This document shows, piece after piece, positions 1-10,260 of a stretch of DNA of 64,000 nucleotides (the first letter of the stretch is position 1; each line of letters begins with the position of its first letter). The translations under genes and the position numbers were made by a program. The notes under the pieces are model-generated. The model was not told where the DNA came from. It saw only the letters and a program-made list of their open reading frames with translations, and ran no database searches. The stretch is from contig VWZX01010538.1 in NCBI GenBank assembly GCA_013399015.1, forward strand, positions 620,001 through 684,000, written 5' to 3'. This DNA comes from Galbula dea. Lineage: Eukaryota; Chordata; Aves; Piciformes; Galbulidae.

Positions 1-3000
1 TCCTGTTCCCTCCTTCCTTTCCCACAGAATACAGACATATTTTTATTTCAGGAGTCAAAATACAAAATAAAGGCTAATAGGAAAAGCATACTACAGCCCC
101 TTGCTTCTTTCAGTGAATTGAGTCAGCAAGACACAAAAACCAAGACCTGCCATCATTTCACTGCAAATTCAGATCCAGTCTTGAGAAGATGTTTGCTGTG
201 CTGACATTTTACACTGAAAAGCAGTATATTTCTGAGATACAAATGTATTAAAAATTAATGTTGACCCTAGACATTCAAAGTAGAAAAAGAACCCAAACTA
301 AATTGGTGCTCTTCCCTCAAAATAGTGATTCCCAGAGGAAGCTACTTCATTTAAAGAAGTATTAAGATGTCTTAACACAGTCTTGGTAGATCTGTGCCTG
401 TGTACATCTCTTTAAACTGTCTCAGGTGTACCTACACCACTGCTCAGGACCCAGGTCTGCATATCGATACTGATCTTTCTAACTTCCAACCACCTCAGAA
501 AGTTACTGACCTGTCTCCTACCCAAACAGTACAAATGGGGACTGCCTTTTGGTGACTTATCTCTGAAAAGATCCTGTGAGGGGCCTTCAGCTCTGGAATT
601 TATTTACCTCTTTTCTCAAAAACAGCCTCCAACAATCTTCAACCTTCTGAGTAAGCTGTGACACCCAAATCCAAGTATTTGTTTTGGGAAAGGCATAGGA
701 AAAGTTGGCATATGTTGGTGTGGTAGGAAAGCATGTTGGCAATAGCTGATTTAGTCCTATATTTATAATTCTCTTGTGTTGTGGCAGTTATCCTGGATGG
801 CAGTGTGAAGTTAACATGTGGAGACTTGGGCTTCTCTAAATGGTCATAAATTGGGAGGAAAAAAAGCAGCATTGTAATCAGTGAGTGTGTGAATGATTGT
901 GTGTTTGTGAACAAAATGACCTGACAAGCAAGTTCATCATAAGTCACTTTGCTAAAATGATCCTTCCAGGCTTGCAAATCACACAAGGTCTGCATGTGTC
1001 TCTAGGCCACTAACAGCATACACAAGGGAAACAGCATTGTTGGGTCTGCTGATAAAGATAAAAAACCCCCTTTAATTAATTGAGAATACTTAATATGTTG
1101 CCCTGCCTATGTTGCAACTGAAAGGTAAGGTGTAAACACCTATTAAAACAACATCATTACATTACTACTGCCAAAGTTCTCTTCTCTGGTGCCTTTTAAA
1201 TATTTTAATCCAAGAGTCCTTAAAAGCTGTCTCTGCTGCTCTTACTCTTTGAATGTAAACAGATTTGTTCAATATTTTGTTTCTAACCCACCCACGAAGT
1301 TAACATTCATTTACATAACTTAATGAAGGCTGCACTGAACATTTCACATAACATTTTTCGTAAGACATTATTAAACAAGTGAAGCAAGCCAGAATAATGA
1401 GTCTTCTCTAAACTTGCTGCCAGTTATGTTTCCTTTCTCCTAATCTATCACTCTAATGGTTGCAACTAATAAACTTTTTGAATCTTTGCTGCTAATCTGT
1501 ATATATTTTGCATTGCATGCTGGATGTATAACTTGACAGAGAATTTACAATACAAACCACCTGGCAAACAAAAATATCTGTATTAACAAATGCTATCCAA
1601 ACCTACCCACTCTTTAATGTTGTAATAAAGAAGACAACTACATGTAACATAGTATCTTTAAACCATAAATAAATTAACTAATTTGGGGCTGGAACATACC
1701 CTACTGAGCAGTATATCCCAAATGCAAGGTTTATGAATGCCTTTTATAATTTCAAACACATTGTCAAAGGTCAATAGATTGAATTTTGGTTTATGAGAAT
1801 GTTCAGCAGAGACACATCATTGTATAGGCTCTTATAGTCTTGCATAGGATCCTATTAGACTATTCTAGAAAGATGGTATGTAATAATTTTAAGGTAAAGA
1901 AATTCTGCAATGGGTTTCTTGCACTTGGGCTACTTAATCTGTATTTGGGACTAAAGAATAGTTGCATTTCCAGGGAACCTCAGCTCCCTCTGAGACTGAT
2001 AGCAAATTCTGAGAATTTATACCTCATAAAAAAAAATTCTAGTGCTTAAAAAGAGAGAGAGAGATCTAGGTATCTAATTTTATTCACATTAGTTTTAACT
2101 GACTGAGGCATCAGTATACACACTGAACAGCTCTGCCAATGTGTAGAATTAACAAAACACAGCAGTGTTCTGTTCTCAAATATAATGACACAGATTTGTA
2201 GAAACAGCTTTAAAAACTTCTTATAGCACTTAGGAAAACACCACTTTAAAGGCAAGGATGCAATATTCTACGTATGATCAAGTATTTCTCTTGGTATCAC
2301 TTCAAAGGGTGTTCTAAATCACTGACCAGAATAAAATAAGAAAACATGCAATAGATTGAAATGGGGTAGAAAGAAGGACAACCTTTTTGTCAGCCTCTCA
2401 TCTTGCAAGATCTAGGAAAAGACTCATGCAGTACGGGTTAAAAAAAAAAAAATGTCAGAAAAGTAAGTGCAAAACCTTAAAAATACAAGGCTTCAAGTTA
2501 TACTGTCCCTTCAGTAGGTGCTTTTATGAATCAAAAAAAAAAACAAACCACCTTTCCCAGCTCTACTGCTGAAAGCAACATGAAAGTAACATCCTCATTT
2601 CACTAGGACAAAATTAATAAATCTGATCAAATTATTTTTAATCAATCACTTTTTTTTCATTATTATTGTTTCCAGAGAGTCTTCTGCATACAATTGCACA
2701 TTTCTTCTTACTCATATAACCATTACCAAAATTCAGTATTACTTGTTCTGATCTTATCTGGAAATACTCTTGCCTTTCAATCACGAATCAATTTATCAAG
2801 TAGCATTCCTCAATGTCAGTTTACAACAATGTCATTCTTTCATGTCATCTGTATTCAGGAGTGGCTATAACTCTGTGTTTTTAAGAACCACACATTTACC
2901 ATTGCGTAGATGCTTCAGAAATTCTAACCACCAGAGATGCTGCTGGCTGGGGGAGGAAATATTATTCACATGGATTTAGGAGAAGTGACGGTTCCAGTAA

Positions 3001-5651
3001 GGCACCTTGCATGAAAAGAACCAGCATGATATATATAAATTATGGCTTCCTCCAGAAACAAATCATAGCTCCTGCTGAATTGTGTGCATTTTTCTGCAGA
3101 GAGACCTAAAAGATTTTTCTTTTAAATAACAGGTTAACTAAAAGGGAGAATACAAATTGCTCCCAAAAAGCCCAATTACAAGAAGGAAGAGGGTGCTTCT
3201 CACTATATCTGGCCCTTTAATGTGCTTCAAAATGTGAGCCTTGGAGCCAGTCACCTAAAGCCACATGTGGTACCCCATGCAAAAGGAAAGGTAGAGTCTG
3301 GCTCTAGGTACTACCTGTTAGCAGGGGAGCAGGATGAAGTGCTGCTTCTTCTTCCTGACGCCTCTGTCTCTGCTGCAGCACCCCAGAACAAACAACTTTC
3401 ATGCAGGGAGCTGGTGTGAGGACCTAAACTACCCAAAAACCAATTAGTTTTTTGGTAGATAATTTTTCAGCAAGATCCATTCCTGGATCCAGCACAAGAA
3501 GAAGGGTAGGGCTTGGGGCTACAGGAGCCAGTAAGCCCCACAATAGCAGCCTCAGCATGTGCCCAAATCAGCCACTGCTGAGCAGACAAAGCTATGTAAT
3601 CATACCAGAGCTCACCTGAAACTGGTCTGCAGCCAGCATCTAAGCTGTCAAGATACAGCTGCATAGAGGAGATTAGCAAGGGTTGCAAAACCTGCTCAAG
3701 AAGTTAGGCAAATATTTTAGCAATTAACCCACAATGAACTCCATATTACTGCAGCTACCTTGCTACCATTTCTTGGGATACCTTGTTTAAAGCTATCTCT
3801 AAGATACCTAAATAACATTGCAGTAACAGACCATTTAACTACAGCGATAAATTATACAGAGGCAATGCTTAACTTAGGTTATGTTGTCACGATTTACAAC
3901 AGCTGAGGATGTGCCCCCAGATGTCCAGACAAAAATCAAATAAAGTACATTAGTCTTTTTCTCCAAACATAAAAGCCTTGCCATCTTGACTCAAAAATAA
4001 AAAAGGAAACAGAAATGCATGCATGACGTTAGACTTACACTCTGAGTGTTCATATTCTCCGGACAACACTTAGATTCCCATTCTTTATAAAATTAAAATA
4101 TAAACTAAAATAATATGAAGACCAGAAAAAAAGTTCCCACTTGCAGAAGACTTCAATTAAAAATAAGCAAAACATTTAAAGAATATGAGCATCTGTTTGG
4201 ATTTGCAGGATGTTGTAATGCTAAAGAAAAAAATGTTAATAAGGGATACCAAGACGAGTCTTGCTGTTCTCCAGACTTCAAATCACCTCCAAATCAGGAT
4301 CAAGGTTTGCAATTTTCCACTGCTATATTCATAATAATGGGGCTTGAACTGAGATTATTCACTAAATCCCTGAAAATCATAATAGTACAAGTGGTTTGCA
4401 TCATAAAAAATATTTAAGATTTTAAATGTTGCTAAGAAGACTCAGACACAATCTGAAAAAATATCTCTTGTATTTTAAGACTATAAAAAATTGAATATGA
4501 AAAAGTCTTGATAGTTACATTCATATGTAGGTTCTACCTAAGGTCTTACATTAGAAGTTCATATGTATTTAAAACACTACCTGGGAACACATCAAATGTA
4601 TTATAAAAATATTCCTTAAAAAAAAATCCCAAACCTGATGTATCCTATTAAACACCTGCAGCAATTTTAAGCAGCTTAACTCCATCCTTAATTTTGACCT
4701 TGATAGAACATAATGAAAAAGTGACTGTTTTCTGGAAGCAAACAAAAATTTAAACTAGTCTATATGGTGCTATAAGTGTTCATGACACTGAATTACATTG
4801 GTTTACCTTGTACATGTTTATAGAGCCAGCCTATGTTGTTTGACTTTTGAGGGAAGACTAATAGGTGCTGTAATGGGGTAAGGAGAAGAGCACAAAAAAC
4901 ATTGTGGCTAAACCAAACAGGGGTCATGCCTAGGGCATTTTATCTGCCCTGCTTACACACCCCCAGGGAACTGCATCTCAACAGTTGATTCCCTGTTAAT
5001 CAATTCACATTAGTGCCTGCCTTTTAGTTTTCACTTTGCTGAATTCCAGGAAAGAAGTTCTTAAACCAAATGCATGCTCTATCTCCCGCCTTGTCAGAGC
5101 TGTTGCAGTCAAGAAGAAATCAGTGATTTTATTTGCTCTACCAGCCGATAAGAAACACCTTCGTAAGTAAAGATTTAGAGCCAGCAGACTCAACACCGTA
5201 CAAGATGCAGTGGTCTGTTTACACAGGTCAGCAGCAATACAAGAGGAGAGGATGTGTATGAATTTTTTTTCCATCAACCTATTTTCTGTAGCAACAGAGG
5301 AGGACTTATGTTACACGTTATTCTTCTGCTTCCTTTCTATAGCTCAAGATTATGTGCTTGATAAGGAACGATGTAGCACTTGTTATCACTCCATCCTGTT
5401 TTCAGTGAATGTATGTTTTTGCACTCCTCTTGCCACTTACAGGCTTAACCAAAACAATTTACTATTCACAAGTAAGAACCACCCACATCAGGAATGGAAG
5501 GCAGGGGAGAATTCTAAGCATAGAAACAGTGAGCGGCTCATTCGCAAAACCAGATCTGGCTTTACATCCAAGCCCTTTAGACCTACTGGTTAGTTAAGCT
5601 ATTCTCTAGTGTACACATATCTCTTCATACAGAGAATCATCAAAAATAAAC
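1..5651. other. AT-rich intergenic region downstream of CYP26A1
   Basis: No coding exon is supported here. Short open frames exist on both strands, but none shows a recognisable domain, a splice-flanked exon with familiar protein sequence, or family similarity that I know. The DNA is AT-rich with short A runs (2440, 2530, 4620) and one short GA run near 2046-2064. Around 1763-1771 there is a single CAAAGGTCA nuclear-receptor half site, too weak alone to call an element. The region probably lies beyond the CYP26A1 polyadenylation site. Conserved noncoding elements could hide here, but they cannot be seen without alignment. Confidence 0.7.
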
Positions 5652-6079
5652 TTTATTATCCAACTTAACATCCACATATTAAACATAAGATCTAGACACA
5701 AATAATACTGAAAACATTCTGAAATAATAACCTTTTTAGGTAATTTGAATGAGTAGCTAGTTAACATTGTTTCAAATGCTTTTAAGAATATTTCTTAACA
5801 CATACATCATTGTGAAATGTTTTCAAATGCTTAGCTGTCAGTAAGATTTTTAAATAGGGGAAAACATTTCTATAGAAATAACTTTATCTAATTATGAATC
5901 AGAGACCCATAATTGTAGTGCTTGGGGAAAAAAATATCATAGCCTTTTGAAATATTTAGAAGACATAAATAACTATTGTACATTTACAAGTTTAAATATT
6001 TAAAGGCCTTACTATAAAAAGCTACTATGTACATATTAGATGCTATACAGAAATCCAGCTGGAGGCAAATGCTTTGCTC
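5652..6079 (-). other. CYP26A1: CYP26A1 3' UTR (inferred) with candidate poly(A) signal
   Basis: Reading on the minus strand after the stop codon at 6080-6082, the first canonical AATAAA hexamer I find is at 5652-5657 (TTTATT on the plus strand), giving a 3' UTR of roughly 430-450 nt. The interval is strongly A/T-rich with several ATTTA-like pentamers, which fits an unstable, tightly regulated transcript. The extent of the UTR is inference; no transcript data are available. Confidence 0.45.
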
Positions 6080-6421
6080 TCAGATTTGGCCACTGAAACC
6101 TATGAATTTGGTAGGCAGATTGTCCACAGGGTACACTATGGGGCCTGTTTTCATTGTAGGAGGTCCATTCAGCAGCTGCCAGTCACAGCTCCGAGCCAAC
6201 TCCACTGTAAATATTTTTAGAAGGACTTTTGCAAATTCTTTGCCCACACAACTCCTCAAGCCCCCACCAAAAGGAATGAAACTGAACCTAGAGGAATCCT
6301 CTGGAAATGGAGACATGAAGCGATCTGGGTTAAATTCATCCTTGTCAGTAAAGAGATCTGCCACGTCGTGGGTATCACAGATACTGTAAATAACATTCCA
6401 GCCTTTAGGGATCTGGTAACC
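6080..6421 (-). CDS. CYP26A1: CYP26A1 exon 7 (heme-binding, stop codon)
   Basis: 113 codons plus stop (GYQIPKGWNV to FIGFSGQI). It contains the FNPDRF (PxRF-type) motif and the heme-binding loop FIPFGGGLRSCVG; the cysteine is residue 438. The acceptor is GATAG. The stop is at 6080-6082. Confidence 0.96.
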   Translation of the reverse strand, partial: GYQIPKGWNVIYSICDTHDVADLFTDKDEFNPDRFMSPFPEDSSRFSFIPFGGGLRSCVGKEFAKVLLKIFTVELARSCDWQLLNGPPTMKTGPIVYPVDNLPTKFIGFSGQI

Positions 6422-8748
6422 CTATCAAAAGAAGAGAAAGGAGACATAGAATCATAGAATCATTATGGTTGGAAAGGACCCTCAAGATCTTCAAGTCCAA
6501 CCAATAGCCCTACGCTACTCTTGTCCCTAAATCATCCCCCGAAGCACCACATCTACCTGCCTCTTAAAAGCACCTTGCTGTGTTAAATAAGGTGAAGTGT
6601 CAGCACAGGACACACCTATGCATCCCACCACCCCTCCTGGCTTCCTGCAGGTCAGCAAGGATGTTAATGCTCTAGTGTAGCGGCTGTGAGGAGCTGAGCC
6701 CAGGCCCTGCTTACATTTAGCTCAAGAGTCTTGAGGGCAATTCGAAATCCTCCAGGAACAGGTGGGCTCAGCCTGAGGGTCTCTTTGATGACACAGCCTG
6801 TGTACTTCAGCTGCTCCAAGACCTCCATGTCCAGCTGTTTCTCTTGGTTGGGACCACACAGTAACCCCTGGAAAGGAAGATGCTGCCATGGCAGTTATGA
6901 AGCAGGTGGCTAGGGCTCCTGGCACTGCAAAGCAGCCTCCCATCAGGGAGAGCAGGGCACTACCTGGGTTGAGGGGAGCCCTGTCTAGGACACCTCTCCT
7001 GGAGGTACTTTCCTGTGAAATGCTTCTGGGGAAGACACACACCTTCATCTGCAGCTCTTTCCTAACTTTCTGCAGAACATCGTGGTGGAGCCCTAGGAAG
7101 GCAATCAGTGATGTGGCAGCACTAGCAGTAGTCTCATGGCCCCCAAACAGCAGCTCTGTGGCAGACTCCTTCAGCTCCTTACACAGAGGAGAGAAAAAAA
7201 AGGCCTTGAACACAGTATCTCTACAAGGCCCACTCCACCACCACAATGCTGTGCACTGGTCCTAGACTGGAGCAGACACCCATAGTCCAAGACGGTAGTG
7301 GGTTTTATGCTCCGTGTGGACGTAGCTCCCCATCCAACACCCTGGCCAAAGGCTCTGCACCCCAGTACAATACACAAGTTGATATATTTCATAGAGAGCT
7401 CCTCCTGCTCTCTCCTTTTTGCCCCAAAAGATAAGACTGTGGCTGACACGAGGGGCTAAATCCAGCCCTGGGGATCCCTTCACCTGCATGTTAAGCTGCT
7501 CCCCGTTGCCCTGTGTGTGTTCCATCAGCAGCTGCAGTGCGTCCTTGTAGCCATCCCCAGATTCCTTGCAGGCCATCTTGGCACGGATGTTCTCCTCAAT
7601 CTTGGCATGGATGATATTGCGTGCCCGCAAGCCCTATGCAAGCAGCACGGACAGCAACGTGGGACTTGGACCACACTGCCGTCCCTCCCTCATCCATTCC
7701 CCACTGCCCTGGCTTGTGGGGGCACACCTCTCCTCCTAGCCTGCTGGCAGCCTTACCCGGTAGAGCCCGCTGAAAGGCACATCAATAGGGAGGGAGAAGA
7801 GGTTACGGATCATCTCCTCGAAGGCTTCCACCAGCTGCTGCTCGCCGTCGGGGCTGGCCTGGCAGGGCTGGAAGCCCAGAAGGATCCTCATGGCTATGCG
7901 AAACATGAGGCGCTTCACCTCGGGGTACACCAGCAGACAGGGCCCAGCGGCTCCCAGCCACTGCGCCAGGCAGGCGCTCACCTCCTCCTGGATAACGGGC
8001 ACGTAGTGCTGCAGGGCGTCCCGGGAGAAGGCCTGCATGATCACCTGCCAAGGGGGGACGAGGATGAGAAGGAGACACAGATTCAGCCGCCGCGCCCGAG
8101 GCGGCCGCGGCCGCTCCCTGCCCGCCGTTGGGACTGTACCTTTTTGCGGTGCTTGTGCTGCCCGTTGTGGAGGTTGGAGAGGCAGCCCGAGCCCAGGATG
8201 GTGCGTACCGAGGCAGGCCACTGCACGGAGACGAGCCGGTGCTCTCCTAGCAGGATGTGCCGCACGTTCTCGGCGCCCATCACCCGCACCGTGGGCCGCC
8301 CGAAGAGGTGAGTCTTGTAGATAAAGCCGTATTTCCTGCGCTTCATCTGCAGAAATTTCCGCCTCTAGACAGAAGAGGGAAGAGAAATAATCAAATAATA
8401 CTTATTTTATTATTTTAAAAGAATAATTTTTAATGGGGTAGAGAGGAGCTCTTTCCCACCTGGGCACGGGAGCCCGGCGAAGCTGCTGCTCATCCCCTTC
8501 CCCTGCATCCAGAGGAGCCGGGGTGCTTCTCCGCTCACCGCGGCATCGCCTTGCCTTACCTGCAGCACCATCTGCAGTGTCTCACCAAAGAAGGGGAGTC
8601 CCATAGTGCCCGGGGGCAGCGGGAGCGGGCAGCTGGGGTCGCGGCTGCTCACGCAGTACAGGTCCCAGAGCTTGACGGCAGCCAGAAAGAGTAGCAGGGG
8701 CAGCAGGAAGGTGCACAGAGTGCTGGCTACCAGGGCGGAGAAACCCAT
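6080..8748 (-). CDS. CYP26A1: CYP26A1, retinoic acid 4-hydroxylase (cytochrome P450 26A1), 7 exons
   Basis: This P450 inactivates all-trans retinoic acid by oxidation at C4 and related positions, in the endoplasmic reticulum membrane. Joining seven exons (8560-8748, 8140-8364, 7757-8044, 7484-7633, 7043-7177, 6715-6867, 6080-6421) gives 493 aa, matching the usual vertebrate length of about 490-497. All junctions are phase 0 with GT-AG borders. Residues 1-30 form a hydrophobic signal anchor followed by a proline-rich hinge (PLPLPPG, 41-47). The I-helix motif GGHETT lies near 296-301, the K-helix ExxR at 358-361, and the heme-binding FGGGLRSCVG at 431-440 with cysteine 438 as thiolate ligand. 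The start is the ATG at 8746-8748, with G at -3 and G at +4. Introns are compact (95-306 nt). A TATA box and two DR5 elements lie upstream. Identity is from close agreement with known vertebrate CYP26A1. Confidence 0.97.
6422..6714. other. CYP26A1: CYP26A1 intron 6, partly CR1-derived
   Basis: A 293-nt intron bounded by GTAAGC and an AG acceptor. The half nearest exon 7 is a CR1 tail, annotated separately. The rest, 6575-6714, shows no element I can name, apart from a single AGGTCA half site near 6650. Confidence 0.85.
6448..6570 (-). mobile_element. CR1 LINE 3' fragment
   Basis: On the plus strand it begins with ATAGAATCATAGAATCAT, the reverse complement of the CR1 3'-terminal repeat, and continues with the familiar GGTTGGAAAGGACC stretch and a degraded run towards about 6570. 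Only the 3' end is present, as is usual for 5'-truncated CR1 copies. It lies in CYP26A1 intron 6 in gene-sense orientation. The right boundary is approximate. Confidence 0.85.
6715..6867 (-). CDS. CYP26A1: CYP26A1 exon 6 (K helix, ExxR)
   Basis: 51 codons (GLLCGPNQEK to KTLELN), acceptor TTTCCAG, donor AAT|GTAAGC. KETLRLSPPVPGGFR contains the invariant ExxR pair (E358, R361). Confidence 0.96.
7043..7177 (-). CDS. CYP26A1: CYP26A1 exon 5 (I helix)
   Basis: 45 codons (ELKESATELL to ELQMK), acceptor GTGTAAG, donor AAG|GTGTGT. It contains the I-helix oxygen-activation motif in FGGHETTASAATS, where the usual acidic/threonine pair is E-T-T. Confidence 0.96.
7178..7483. other. CYP26A1: CYP26A1 intron 4
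   Basis: A 306-nt intron between the G/H-helix exon and the I-helix exon. I see no repeat, RNA gene or coding sequence in it. The open frames that cross it are read-through shadows of exons 4 and 5. Confidence 0.85.
7484..7633 (-). CDS. CYP26A1: CYP26A1 exon 4
   Basis: 50 codons (GLRARNIIHA to GEQLNMQ), acceptor GCATAG, donor CAG|GTGAAG. It covers the G/H helix region. The exon ends after MQ, three codons earlier than the equivalent border in CYP26C1. Confidence 0.95.
7757..8044 (-). CDS. CYP26A1: CYP26A1 exon 3
   Basis: 96 codons (VIMQAFSRDA to FSGLYR), acceptor TTGGCAG, donor CGG|GTAAGG. It carries the C to F helices, including LLVYPEVKRLMFRIAMRILLG and the conserved NLFSLPIDVPFSGLYR near its end, which is close to identical to known CYP26A1. 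Confidence 0.96.
8140..8364 (-). CDS. CYP26A1: CYP26A1 exon 2
   Basis: 75 codons (RRKFLQMKRR to HKHRKK), acceptor TCTAG, donor AAG|GTACAG. It contains the CYP26 hallmark stretch YGFIYKTHLFGRPTVRV and the B/C-helix region (LGEHRLVSVQWPASVR). The length of exactly 225 nt is shared with exon 2 of the neighbouring CYP26C1. Confidence 0.96.
8560..8748 (-). CDS. CYP26A1: CYP26A1 exon 1 (coding)
   Basis: 63 codons, from MGFSALVAST to MVLQ. It encodes the N-terminal membrane anchor (leucine-rich, residues about 8-27) and the start of the catalytic domain (MGLPFFGETLQ, the substrate-recognition entry typical of CYP26). The donor CAG|GTAAGG is at 8559/8560. The first ATG follows the TATA box by about 70 nt. 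Confidence 0.96.
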
Positions 8749-8819
8749 GGCTGGGGAAAGAATCCAGCCCGTCCCCCCGGGAGCTCCGAGTGCGCGCGCC
8801 AGGCTCGCCGCGGGCCGCC

Positions 8820-8826
8820 TTTTATA
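8820..8826 (-). promoter_or_regulatory. CYP26A1: CYP26A1 TATA box
   Basis: The minus strand reads TATAAAA, embedded in GC-rich sequence, 72 nt upstream of the start codon. A start site about 25-30 nt downstream would leave a short 5' UTR of about 45 nt, which fits the known TATA-driven CYP26A1 promoter. No transcript data were available to set the start site. Confidence 0.85.
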
Positions 8827-8869
8827 CCCTTCCCAGGTTGCTGCCCATCCTACCTTGGTCCGATAAATT

Positions 8870-8886
8870 AGTTCATCCAAAGTTCA
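8870..8886. promoter_or_regulatory. CYP26A1: Proximal DR5 retinoic acid response element (R1-type)
   Basis: The plus strand reads AGTTCA, a 5-nt spacer TCCAA, then AGTTCA: two identical nuclear-receptor half sites in a DR5 arrangement. The AGTTCA-N5-AGTTCA composition and its place about 45 nt upstream of the TATA box match the conserved proximal element described in vertebrate CYP26A1 promoters, which binds RAR/RXR and drives retinoid feedback induction. Occupancy is inference. Confidence 0.9.
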
Positions 8887-8911
8887 TCTTTAATTGCGGA
8901 TTACGGCCTGG

Positions 8912-8921
8912 CTCCTCCCCC
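8912..8921 (-). promoter_or_regulatory. CYP26A1: G-rich (Sp1-type) element beside the proximal DR5
   Basis: The minus strand reads GGGGGAGGAG, 25 nt upstream of the DR5. CYP26A1 promoters of mammals have a G-rich Sp1/Sp3 site next to the proximal response element. The match is by position and composition only. Confidence 0.5.
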
Positions 8922-10243
8922 AAAAATCTTTAACTATTTGTTTTGCGCGACGCATCCTTGCCCGCTGTAGACAGCCGCCGGGGAAGGAAAGGTGCGGCGG
9001 CAGCGGTTCCCGACTCGCTCCCCGCTGCACTGCTCTCAGAGAGCGAGCTGCGGGACCCTGCTGACAGCCAGGGACAGGCCGCCTCCTCGGACCTACCGCC
9101 GATGCTCCTTAAAGACCAGCGGGTTGAGCCGAGAAATGTCCAGCTCTAGCACTCAGGAGCCCGGCTGCCCGGAGACACTGACCCCCGAGGGCGCTCCCTG
9201 GCCGGTGCCGATGCACTCCGCAAGCTGAGGAGCTCCTTCGCTCGCCCGCCCGCTGCTGTCACCGGCCGGGAACGGCAAGCCAGCGGAAGAAGCCGGGACG
9301 GTGCTGGGGTCTGGACGAGGCGGGTGACCCGCCGAGCAAGAGCCGCAGCTATGCCGTCGCATCGGGGAAGGAGCCTCTGCTGTCCTCTAATTCACCTCGA
9401 AAGGCTCGGGTTGTATTTCTGCCCAGCCGCGGAGGAAGGAGCCGCAGGCAGCAAGTCCACTTGAGCCTTCCGACGCAGGTTCAAGCGCGGGTCACCAGTG
9501 GAAAGGGACGTGAGCGCGGAAAGGGAGCAAGCAACCCGCTATACCCGGCTTCTCTCCCCAGGGTCCGCTGCCCGCCCTCGCCCTGGGCTCACCGGCACCC
9601 TGGGGCCGTCATGGTCGCCGCGGCAGGAAAAAGGCACTCAGCACCGGCCCGACACCCCGCCTGCAGACGTGGCAAGAACGGGCTCCCTCCCGCCGGGAGG
9701 TTGGCGGGGCTGAGGGGAGGCTGCGCTCCCTAGGTTTGCCGCAGGGTCCCGGCGCAGGAGGCACCGTCCACGGGACGCTGCCGCTGGGGAAGCAGCCACC
9801 GGCGCGGACCGCGAAAGGCGGAACGGGACCGCGGAGCGCTCCGCTGGCCACAGCTGCTGCCATGCTCGCTTTTTCTCTTTTTTCTTTACATTTTTTATCT
9901 CTTTCCTCCCTGTTAATTTTGCTTTCTTAATGCTAGATAGGGTCAATAAACGCTGGAAGTTGTGTATGTGTTCTTGTAGAGGAGGGGAGATGTCACTTTT
10001 AATTATTATTTTTCTGGCAATCAACGCATCACACGGGACACTCCATCTCCTGCGACTCCTTGCGGGAGTGGGGTTGCCCGCCTCCGCAGCCCCTGACACA
10101 AGAGGGACACCTCACCCACCCCACCCCGGGAGGTACTTCCTCGCCCCCTCGAGGCACGGCGCCGCTCCGTGGGGCCGGGGCGGCGTTGGCCGGTAGCAGC
10201 GGCCGCGCCCTGACCCGGCGCTTGCTCTCCCCTTGCCGGGCTC

Positions 10244-10260
10244 TGACCTGCTTGTGACCT
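10244..10260 (-). promoter_or_regulatory. CYP26A1: Distal consensus DR5 retinoic acid response element
   Basis: The minus strand reads AGGTCA, spacer CAAGC, AGGTCA: a perfect DR5 with two consensus half sites, about 1.42 kb upstream of the TATA box and in gene-sense orientation. A cooperating distal element (R2) about 2 kb upstream is known from mammalian CYP26A1. This site is the obvious candidate counterpart. Function is inferred from sequence and position. Confidence 0.85.

Larger units (their letters stand above)
8749..10260. promoter_or_regulatory. CYP26A1: CpG island and upstream regulatory region of CYP26A1
   Basis: The region is dense in CG dinucleotides and GC boxes from exon 1 upstream to about 10,260, interrupted by an AT/pyrimidine-rich stretch at about 9870-10030. 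It contains the TATA box, the proximal DR5, the G-rich element and, at its far end, a consensus DR5. Many open frames run through it, but GC-rich DNA gives long frames by chance, and none resembles a known protein. Confidence 0.8.

Noticed and set aside
1757..1771. DR1-like TTGTCA-A-AGGTCA
   Set aside because: First half site has two mismatches; isolated in AT-rich DNA.
5210..5593. 127-codon open frame on the plus strand downstream of CYP26A1
   Set aside because: No domain, no splice-flanked context and no family resemblance; composition looks like random AT-rich DNA.
7517..8311. 264-codon plus-strand open frame over CYP26A1 exons 2-4
   Set aside because: It is the antisense shadow of well-supported CYP26A1 exons in GC-rich sequence.
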